Shown here piece after piece: positions 58,344-64,000 of a stretch of DNA of 64,000 nt. Source of the DNA: CALABS01 sp050260775 (GTDB lineage: Bacteria; Pseudomonadota; Alphaproteobacteria; Rhodospirillales; Magnetospirillaceae); contig JBLNCP010000036.1 of assembly GCA_050260775.1 (NCBI GenBank), forward strand, positions 141,647 through 205,646, given 5' to 3'. How positions within the stretch are numbered: position 1 is the stretch's first letter; each line of letters starts with the position of its first letter. The notes beneath the pieces are model-generated. The model was not told the DNA's origin. It searched no databases and saw only the letters and a program-made list of their open reading frames with translations. Position numbers and translations under genes: made by a program.

Positions 58344-59693
58344 ATGATGCACTCGTTTGATCGTCGCGGCTTCCTCAAGGCCGTATCCGCCGTCGCGGGA
58401 GCCTCGATCCTGCGCATTCCGCAAGCCCGCGCCGCCGGCAAGGCCAAGGCCCGGGTGGTGGTCATCGGCGGCGGCTATGGCGGCGCCAGCGCCGCCCGCT
58501 ACCTCCGCCTGCTCGACCCCGGCATCGACGTCACCCTGATCGAGCGCGGCCGGGTCTACACCTCGTGCCCGCTGTCCAACGAGGTCCTGTCGGGCTCGCG
58601 CGAGATCAAGTCTCTGCAGGCGGGCTACGACGGCCTCGTCGCCCGCGGCGTCAAGGTCGTGCACGCCGAGGTCAACCACGTCGACCCGGTCGCCAAGACG
58701 GTGACCACGGCGGAAGGCGGCAACTTCGCCTACGACTTCCTCGTGGTGTCGCCCGGCGTCGATTTCGACTTCGGCGCCATCAAGGGCCTGACCGCCGACC
58801 TGTCGGACACCAAGATCCCGCATGCCTGGAAGGCCGGCCCGCAGACCCTGCTGCTCAAGAAGCAGCTCGACGCCATGCCGGACGGCGGCCGCTTCATCAT
58901 CTCGGTGCCCAAGGGCCCCTTCCGCTGCCCGCCCGGTCCCTACGAGCGCGCCGCCCAGGTGGCCATGCACTGCATGCAGCACGGCAAGAAGAAATCCAAG
59001 GTGATCATCCTCGACGCCAACGACACCTTCTCCAAGAAGCCGTTGTTCGAGGAGGCCTGGAAGGAGCTCTACGGCTACGGTCCCGGCGGCATGATCGAGT
59101 GGGTGTCGGCATCCAGCGACGGCAAGGTCGAGGAAATCGACCCCAATTCGCTCACCTGCTCGACCACCTTCGAGAAGTTCAAGGGTGACGTCGTCAACAT
59201 CATCCCGCCCCACCGCGCCGGCAAGATCGCCCGCGACATGGGCCTCGCCTCGGCCGGCGGCAACTGGTGCGGCGTCAAGCCCGAGAACATGGAATCGGTG
59301 GTCCACAAGGACGTCCATGTCATCGGCGACGCCTGCGTCGGCGGCGACGTGGCCGGCGGCAACGCCTTCCCCAAATCGGCGCACATGGCCAATTCCCAGG
59401 CCAAGGCGGTCGCCGCCAGCCTGGTGGCCAAGGTCAACGGCCAGCCGGCGCCCAACCCGGTCTACACCAACACCTGCTACAGCGTGGTGGCCCACGATTG
59501 GGGCTTCTCGGTCGTCCACCTGTTCCGCGTCGACAGCGGCCAGTGGATCTACATCAAGGAAGGCAGCGGCATCTCGCCGGTGGCCTTCGGCACCAAGGAC
59601 GCGCCGGTGCCGGTGCCGCGCGTCTACCGCAAGATGGAAGCCGAATACGCCGACGGCTGGCTGAGGAACCTGCTGAACGACGCGTTCGGCTGA
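58344..59693 (+). CDS. fccB: Flavocytochrome c sulfide dehydrogenase, flavoprotein subunit
   Basis: 449-residue FAD protein oxidising sulfide to sulfur in the periplasm. A Tat signal (RRGFLKAVSAVAGASI) implies export folded with cofactor. The FAD site is GGGYGG (42-47); Cys75 in SCPLSNEV fits the covalent FAD attachment Cys. Cys195 in FRCPPGPY and Cys378 in TNTCYS fit the redox disulfide. GDAC (328-331) is the second dinucleotide motif. The C-terminal FCSD flavin-binding domain is present. Together with FccA it forms the classic complex. Confidence 0.93.
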   Translation: MMHSFDRRGFLKAVSAVAGASILRIPQARAAGKAKARVVVIGGGYGGASAARYLRLLDPGIDVTLIERGRVYTSCPLSNEVLSGSREIKSLQAGYDGLVARGVKVVHAEVNHVDPVAKTVTTAEGGNFAYDFLVVSPGVDFDFGAIKGLTADLSDTKIPHAWKAGPQTLLLKKQLDAMPDGGRFIISVPKGPFRCPPGPYERAAQVAMHCMQHGKKKSKVIILDANDTFSKKPLFEEAWKELYGYGPGGMIEWVSASSDGKVEEIDPNSLTCSTTFEKFKGDVVNIIPPHRAGKIARDMGLASAGGNWCGVKPENMESVVHKDVHVIGDACVGGDVAGGNAFPKSAHMANSQAKAVAASLVAKVNGQPAPNPVYTNTCYSVVAHDWGFSVVHLFRVDSGQWIYIKEGSGISPVAFGTKDAPVPVPRVYRKMEAEYADGWLRNLLNDAFG

Positions 59694-59705
59694 GGGGACG
59701 CGTGA

Positions 59706-59735
59706 GTCGGGATGGCGCCAAGGCGTCATCCCGAC
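59706..59735 (+). terminator. Hairpin after fccB
   Basis: Stem GTCGGGATG / CATCCCGAC with a partly paired GCGCC-AA-GGCGT inner part, 12 bases after the stop. No T run. Confidence 0.55.
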
Positions 59736-59808
59736 GCCACCTCCGCGTGGCACCACAGCCGAAGCCGCCGCGGTCAAGAACCATTCGCCGATAATCTGAG
59801 CTCCGACA

Positions 59809-59833
59809 GCCCCCGCATCCCGGGGGCTTCTTT
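59809..59833 (+). terminator. Terminator downstream of the fcc operon
   Basis: Stem GCCCCCG / CGGGGGC with a CATCC loop, followed by TTCTTT. Confidence 0.75.
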
Positions 59834-59890
59834 GCGCATGCAAGCGGGACCAAGCCTCGCAGCGAGGCCACGGCGCGGGGGGCCACATGG

Positions 59891-59913
59891 ATGCGCGGAT
59901 CAAGTCCGCGCAT
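59891..59913. repeat. Variant palindrome ATGCGCGGA-TCAAG-TCCGCGCAT
   Basis: Same layout and loop as the units at 8485-8544 and 25793-25815 but with paired changes in both arms, followed by GACG as in the first element. Confidence 0.75.
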
Positions 59914-60095
59914 GACGACTGTTTGACGGCAATCCTTCACGCCGGCCCGTTATAGGCGCGGATACCGTTTCCTGGGGCCCGGCGAACCTGGCGCCAGACG
60001 CGGCCAAGGGCGAACCCGTGCCCATTCTCAGACCTTCCCTAACGCTCAGGATTGCTCTATCGTGCAGTTCGCGCTGTATTTTGGATCGAATTCAC

Positions 60096-60896
60096 ATGTT
60101 TGAACTGCTCAATTCGATCAATCCACTCTATTCGCTGTCGGGTTTAGGGGTGGGGATCCTGGTCGGCATGACCGGCGTCGGTGGCGGATCGTTGATGACT
60201 CCCCTGCTGATCCTGGCCTTCGGCTTCCACCCGGCCGCCGCGGTCGGCACCGACCTTCTCTATGCCGGGCTGACGAAAAGCGGCGGCACCTTGGTGCATG
60301 GAGTCAACAAGACGGTCGACTGGCGCATCACCGGCCGGCTGGCCACTGGCAGCATCCCGGCGACGGCGGCGAGCCTGATGACGCTTTATTTCCTTGGGGT
60401 ATCCGGAAAGGCGGCGGGCGGATTGATGTCGGCCGCCCTTGGCGTCGCCCTGGTCCTCACCGCCATCGCCATCATCTTCCGCACCCGCCTGCAGAACTGG
60501 ATCGCCGCCCATCCGCGCGAGACCAGCGACAGGGCCATCGCCCTTCGCACCGTCCTCCTGGGAGCGGTGCTGGGCCTGCTGGTCGCCATTTCATCGGTGG
60601 GAGCCGGCGCCATCGGCGTCACCGCCCTGCTCCTGCTCTACCCGTCCCTGCCCACCGCCCGCATCGTCGGCACCGACATCGCCCATGCCGTGCCGCTGAC
60701 GCTGGTGGCGGGACTCGGACACTGGATGCTGGGGTCGGTGGATTGGAGCCTGTTGGCGTCGCTGCTGATCGGCTCCCTGCCCGGGATCGCCATCGGCTCG
60801 CTGCTCGCCGTGCGCGTCCCCGACCGCCTGCTGCGGCCGCTGCTCGCCTCGGTGCTGGGGCTGGTCGGCGGGCGCCTGCTGCTGGCGGCCGGCTGA
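60096..60896 (+). CDS. TauE/SafE-family anion exporter
   Basis: 266-residue membrane protein of the TauE/SafE (sulfite exporter) family with about eight helices. The two repeated signatures are VGMTGVGGGSLMTPLLILAFGFHP and AISSVGAGAIGVTALLLLYP, each followed by a VGTD motif (AVGTDLLYAG, IVGTDIAHAV). It may export sulfite or another organosulfur or carboxylic anion; the adjacent sulfide-oxidation operon favours a sulfur compound. The start at 60096 (MFELLNS) is weakly supported by GGATC; an upstream frame adds a Ser/Arg-rich tail. Confidence 0.85.
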   Translation: MFELLNSINPLYSLSGLGVGILVGMTGVGGGSLMTPLLILAFGFHPAAAVGTDLLYAGLTKSGGTLVHGVNKTVDWRITGRLATGSIPATAASLMTLYFLGVSGKAAGGLMSAALGVALVLTAIAIIFRTRLQNWIAAHPRETSDRAIALRTVLLGAVLGLLVAISSVGAGAIGVTALLLLYPSLPTARIVGTDIAHAVPLTLVAGLGHWMLGSVDWSLLASLLIGSLPGIAIGSLLAVRVPDRLLRPLLASVLGLVGGRLLLAAG

Positions 60897-60899
60897 CAA

Positions 60900-60928
60900 C
60901 AAAAAACCCCGCCTTCTGGGCGGGGTTC
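60900..60928. terminator. Bidirectional terminator
   Basis: Stem AACCCCGCC / GGCGGGGTT preceded by six A, so on the minus strand it ends in a T run. It serves the minus-strand tRNA-Thr and the converging TauE-type gene. Confidence 0.9.
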
Positions 60929-60953
60929 ATGTCCCTGATTTCCAGGGAGAAAA

Positions 60954-61029
60954 TGGTGCTGCCGAATGGAATCGAACCATCGACCTTACCCTTACCAAGG
61001 GTATGCTCTACCGACTGAGCTACGGCAGC
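60954..61029 (-). tRNA. tRNA-Thr (GGT)
   Basis: 76-base tRNA with encoded CCA. Acceptor stem GCTGCCG/CGGCAGC, anticodon stem TACCC/GGGTA around loop TTGGTAA (anticodon GGT), and T loop TTCGATT. Confidence 0.98.
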
Positions 61030-61141
61030 ATTTCCGGGGTGCCCCCGGCGAGGCGCGCTTTATGCCACAGGCGATCTGCCAACGCAAGCCCGTTTGTGAG
61101 GGCGGTTGACGGCGGCGTCAAAGCGCGGAAAATGCCCGGCC

Positions 61142-61336
61142 ATGAGCACCGACAAGACACTTCCGACCCAATCGGACAAGGGCAGGAGCGCCGCCGAGGA
61201 GCGGCGCCTGCGCCAGGCCGAGGCGCTCAGGGCCAACCTGGCCCGGCGCAAATCGCAGTCCCGCGCGCGCACCGATGCGCCCGCCGGCCCTGACGCCCCC
61301 ACCACCGCCGAGGACGATGCCGGGCCGGTCGAGTGA
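61142..61336 (+). CDS. Small charged protein upstream of murA
   Basis: 64-residue, highly charged and probably helical protein (AAEERRLRQAEALRANLARRKSQSRA) with a disordered Ala/Pro/Asp tail. No known function. It lies before murA on the same strand with 171 bases between. The start at 61142 (MSTDKT) is chosen because the upstream frame is not protein-like. Confidence 0.55.
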   Translation: MSTDKTLPTQSDKGRSAAEERRLRQAEALRANLARRKSQSRARTDAPAGPDAPTTAEDDAGPVE

Positions 61337-61507
61337 CGCAGGGGCCCCTGACCTCCCCATGCCTTGACCTGGGGCCGCCCAGGCGCTAAACCCGGACCGC
61401 TCGCTCCATTGGAGTAGCGGTACGCGCATTATCGGCCCTGCCTTGGGCTTGCCACGATCGTGCCCTAGAGGGAGCGCCCACCCGGTCAGGCCGAGAAGGA
61501 CTTCAGT

Positions 61508-62806
61508 ATGGACAGGATCCGCATCGTCGGCGGAACCCCGCTCAAGGGCATCATTCCCATCGGTGGCGCCAAGAACGCCGCGCTGGCGCTCATGCCGGCC
61601 GCGCTGCTCACCGACCAGACCCTGACCCTGTCCAACCTGCCGCACCTGGTGGACATCACCACCATGGCCAACCTGCTGGCGCAGCATGGCGTGCGCATGG
61701 CGCTGAACGGCGACGCCAGCCTGGGCGGCCATACCGGCCGCGTGCTGGAACTGACCGCCGCCGAGATCATCAACACCACCGCCCCCTACGACCTGGTGCG
61801 CCGCATGCGCGCCAGCGTGCTGGTGCTGGGCCCGCTGCTCGCCCGCTGCGGCCAGGCCCGCGTGTCGCTGCCCGGCGGCTGCGCCATCGGCACCCGTCCG
61901 GTGGACCTGCACCTGAAGGCGCTCGAGCAGATGGGCGCCCGCATCGACCTGCAGGAAGGCTACATCCACGCCGAGGTCGCCGGCCGCCTCAAGGGCGCCC
62001 ACATCATCTTCCCGCAGGTGACGGTCGGCGGCACCGAGAACCTGATGATGGCCGCCACCCTGGCCGAGGGCGAAACCGTCATCGCCAACGCCGCCCGCGA
62101 GCCCGAGGTCACCGACCTGGCGCTGTGCCTGGTGGCCATGGGGGCCAAGATCGAGGGCATCGGCACCGGCACGCTGCGCATCCAGGGCGTCGACCATCTG
62201 CACGGCGCCGAGTACTCGGTGGTTCCCGACCGCATCGAGACCGGTACCTACGCCGTGGCCGCCGCCATCACCCGCGGCGACGTCGAACTGACCGGCACCC
62301 GGGTCGAGCTGATGGATTCGGTGGTCAAGACCCTGCGCGAGTGCGGCGTGCTGGTCGAGGAGACCCCCCGCGGCATGCGCGTGTGCGCCGAGGACCGCGA
62401 GATCGTCGGCACCGACATCATGACCGAGCCCTATCCCGGCTTCCCCACCGACATGCAGGCCCAGCTGATGGCGCTGATGGCCACCGCCTCGGGCGCCAGC
62501 ATGATCACCGAGACCATCTTCGAAAACCGCTTCATGCACGTGCCGGAGCTGATGCGCATGGGGGCCAAGGTCAACGTCCACGGCGCCTCGGCCATCGTGC
62601 GCGGCGTGTCCAAGCTGTCGGCGGCGCCGGTGATGGCCACCGACCTGCGCGCCTCGTCGTCGCTGATCCTGGCCGGCCTTGCCGCCGAGGGCGAGACCAT
62701 CGTCAACCGCGTCTACCATCTCGACCGCGGGTACGAGCGGGTCGAGGAGAAGCTGGCCGCCTGCGGCGCCCGCATCGAACGCATCAAGGGCGAGGCGGCG
62801 GAGTAG
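61508..62806 (+). CDS. murA: UDP-N-acetylglucosamine 1-carboxyvinyltransferase MurA
   Basis: 432-residue enzyme of the first committed step of peptidoglycan synthesis (enolpyruvyl transfer to UDP-GlcNAc). GGAKNAALALMPAALLTD is the substrate loop, and the catalytic Cys125 in LPGGCAIGTRP is the fosfomycin-reactive residue. Further conserved strings are EPEVTDLALCLVAMGA, PYPGFPTDMQAQ and TETIFENRFMHVPEL. Length is standard (419-435). GAGAAGGACTTCAGT precedes the ATG. Confidence 0.97.
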   Translation: MDRIRIVGGTPLKGIIPIGGAKNAALALMPAALLTDQTLTLSNLPHLVDITTMANLLAQHGVRMALNGDASLGGHTGRVLELTAAEIINTTAPYDLVRRMRASVLVLGPLLARCGQARVSLPGGCAIGTRPVDLHLKALEQMGARIDLQEGYIHAEVAGRLKGAHIIFPQVTVGGTENLMMAATLAEGETVIANAAREPEVTDLALCLVAMGAKIEGIGTGTLRIQGVDHLHGAEYSVVPDRIETGTYAVAAAITRGDVELTGTRVELMDSVVKTLRECGVLVEETPRGMRVCAEDREIVGTDIMTEPYPGFPTDMQAQLMALMATASGASMITETIFENRFMHVPELMRMGAKVNVHGASAIVRGVSKLSAAPVMATDLRASSSLILAGLAAEGETIVNRVYHLDRGYERVEEKLAACGARIERIKGEAAE

Positions 62807-62909
62807 GCCGCCGTCCCCGTGACCTTTTGCGGGCACCCCCGCTCAAGGGTGTTATCGCCCCTCCCCTTCTGGCTAAGCTTGCGAGCATGGGCAGTCGGAG
62901 GGACCGGCG

Positions 62910-63455
62910 ATGACGACGGTGTGGCGATGGATGCGGGCCGCGGCGGTCATCCTGGCATTGACGGTGGCGGCGTGCGCCGAGGCCCCGCCGCTTCCTGAAC
63001 CAGCGCCCCCGCCGCCGCGCCCGCAGAGCCACGGCGGCACCTACAAGATCGGCGCCCCCTACCGCATCAACGGGACCCTGTACACCCCCAAGGTCGATTA
63101 CGGCTACGACCGCACCGGGGAAGCCTCGTGGTATGGCAAGGCCTTCCACCGCCGGCGCACCGCCAACGGCGAGCGCTTCGACGAAAACGAGCTGACCGCC
63201 GCCCACCAGACCCTGCCCATGCCGAGCGTGGTGCGGGTCACCAATCTGGAAAACGGCCGTTCCCTGATCCTGCGGATCAACGACCGCGGGCCGTTCGTCG
63301 GCAAGCGCATCCTCGACGTGTCGAAGAAGGCCGCGCAATTGCTGGGGTTCCACGGCAGCGGCACCACCAAGGTCCGCGTCACCATCCTCGAGGCGGAAAG
63401 CCGGGCGCTGGCCGAACAGTACGGCGAGGCCGAGGACGCCAGGCCCTCCTCCTGA
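62910..63455 (+). CDS. rlpA: RlpA-family septal ring lytic transglycosylase lipoprotein
   Basis: 181-residue outer-membrane lipoprotein: lipobox VAAC at about residues 19-22, a Pro-rich linker, and a double-psi beta-barrel domain (about 65-165). Conserved GEASWYGKAFHRRRTANGE, LTAAHQTLPMPSVV and INDRGPF carry the residues implicated in cleavage of glycan strands. It lacks the C-terminal SPOR domain of E. coli RlpA, as in many alphaproteobacterial forms. Confidence 0.92.
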   Translation: MTTVWRWMRAAAVILALTVAACAEAPPLPEPAPPPPRPQSHGGTYKIGAPYRINGTLYTPKVDYGYDRTGEASWYGKAFHRRRTANGERFDENELTAAHQTLPMPSVVRVTNLENGRSLILRINDRGPFVGKRILDVSKKAAQLLGFHGSGTTKVRVTILEAESRALAEQYGEAEDARPSS

Positions 63456-63561
63456 TCGTTACATGGCGTTACCCGAAAGAGGGCCACTCGACATCGTGGC
63501 GTTACGCCCCGGGTGTTCAATGGTGTCATCGAAAGGCCTCAACAAGCGAGAGGAGGACACC

Positions 63562-63888
63562 ATGAAGACCCTCAGCAAGACGATCCTCGGCTTGGCCGGC
63601 CTGCTGCTTCTCGCCGGCTGCACCGCCGCCGCCGACGAGACCGCCGTCAAGGCGACCACCCCCGCCTTCGGCCCGGGCTGGCGCCATGAGCAGATGGTCC
63701 AGGCCTGGCAGAAGGGCGAAGTGCCTCAGGGCGCCATGATGCGGGCGGGTGGCCGTCCCGCCTTCGGCCCCGGCATGATGCGCGGCGCCGGCCCCGGCGC
63801 GGCCGCCATCGGCCCCGACGGCAAGATCGACACCAGCAAGCTGCCGGAATGGTGCCCGTACCGCACCGCCCCGGAGAACACCAAGTAG
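63562..63888 (+). CDS. Small Met/Gly/Pro-rich lipoprotein
   Basis: 108-residue predicted lipoprotein: signal peptide with lipobox LLAGC, then a short chain with repeated PAFGPG units (TPAFGPGWRHEQM, RPAFGPGMMRGA) rich in Met, Gly and Arg, ending with a single WCPY. GAGAGGAGGACACC precedes the ATG. No known family; Met-rich stretches could bind copper, but this is speculative. The downstream hairpin at 63904 may end the transcript. Confidence 0.6.
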   Translation: MKTLSKTILGLAGLLLLAGCTAAADETAVKATTPAFGPGWRHEQMVQAWQKGEVPQGAMMRAGGRPAFGPGMMRGAGPGAAAIGPDGKIDTSKLPEWCPYRTAPENTK

Positions 63889-63903
63889 CAGCCCCCACCC
63901 CTG

Positions 63904-63940
63904 CCCGCCCCCAGCCCTGTTGGGGGAGGGTGCTTTCTTC
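63904..63940 (+). terminator. Weak hairpin near window end
   Basis: CCCCCA...TGGGGG pairing followed by TGCTTTCTTC, 15 bases after the small lipoprotein stop. Confidence 0.5.
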
Positions 63941-63953
63941 ATCCTCCCTTCCA

Positions 63954-63982
63954 CCTCCCCCCCCCGGCTTGCCGGGGGAGGG
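63954..63982. repeat. CTCCCCCGGC-type palindrome
   Basis: CCTCCCCC...CCGGC-TT-GCCGG...GGGGAGG, a dispersed GC-rich palindrome. It runs into the window edge, so its extent is unknown. Confidence 0.6.
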
Positions 63983-64000
63983 TCGGGGTGGGGGCAAGCC

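Larger units (their letters stand above)
59694..60095. other. Gap after fccB
   Basis: 402 bases without a gene, containing two hairpins (59706-59735, 59809-59833), a palindromic repeat (59891-59913) and the leader of the TauE-type gene. Nothing protein-like was found. Confidence 0.6.

Noticed and set aside
59700..60095. Gene between fccB and the TauE-type exporter
   Set aside because: Short frames here have no ribosome sites and overlap hairpins and a dispersed repeat.

Overview
The window is about two-thirds GC, gene-dense DNA of an alphaproteobacterium. Form II RuBisCO with its phosphoribulokinase, a cytochrome-c nitric oxide reductase cluster, flavocytochrome c sulfide dehydrogenase, polyhydroxybutyrate genes and many Cache/PAS/GAF histidine kinases together point to the Rhodospirillales (a Magnetospirillum/Phaeospirillum-like bacterium). 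This is inferred from gene content; no 16S gene is present. No magnetosome, photosynthesis, phage, IS or CRISPR genes were seen.

Layout. 1-2.4 kb: a 5'-cut nitrate/nitrite-type sensor kinase. 2.4-5.9 kb (minus): a diheme peroxidase-like protein followed by orphan gspF and gspH and a small secreted protein. 6-8.5 kb: a Sel1-repeat protein divergent from hemN. 8.6-13.1 kb: a SulP anion transporter divergent from cbbM-cbbP, with a CbbR-like site between them. 13.1-13.6 kb: a strong terminator and an unusual array of three structured hairpin pairs. 13.6-20.9 kb: a block of two-component genes. 21-25.8 kb: a NUDIX hydrolase, an HhH protein, and a coupled pair of an Ntn-type acylase and a GH3-type acyl-amido synthetase. 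25.8-30.5 kb (minus): norC-norB-norQ-norD with a DNR/FNR-like box upstream. 30.8-34.4 kb: DUF4142 lipoprotein, Ser/Gly-rich secreted protein, a degenerate aldolase fused to a Dabb domain, a hemerythrin-like protein and an alcohol dehydrogenase. 34.5-36.6 kb: a coupled receiver and CHASE kinase. 36.6-40.3 kb: phaB, thiolase, a second phaB and fabI. 41-43.9 kb: a large Cache/GAF kinase. 44-50 kb: an AT-rich orphan, tRNA-Phe, and the conserved housekeeping run hisG-hisD-UPF0262-LMW phosphatase-infA-maf-rng-yacG. 50-55.6 kb: a degenerate SGNH protein, an OmpR/EnvZ-like pair and a MEDS kinase with a clear promoter. 55.8-60.9 kb: a nine-heme cytochrome c fused to a cytochrome b, then fccA, fccB and a TauE-type exporter. 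61-64 kb: tRNA-Thr, murA, rlpA and a small lipoprotein.

Together the metabolic genes fit a facultatively autotrophic, sulfide-oxidising, NO-respiring, PHB-storing cell. Sulfide electrons enter through FccAB, CO2 is fixed by CbbM/CbbP, and NO is reduced by NorCB. The eight histidine kinases and four receiver proteins are a notable density for 64 kb. Three of the kinases share a closely related catalytic core joined to different sensor modules.

The items most worth a second look are the nonaheme cytochrome c-cytochrome b fusion next to fccAB, the covarying triple hairpin array after cbbP, the GH3/acylase pair, and several proteins that keep a fold but lack its usual metal ligands or catalytic residues (aldolase-Dabb, hemerythrin-like, SGNH-like).
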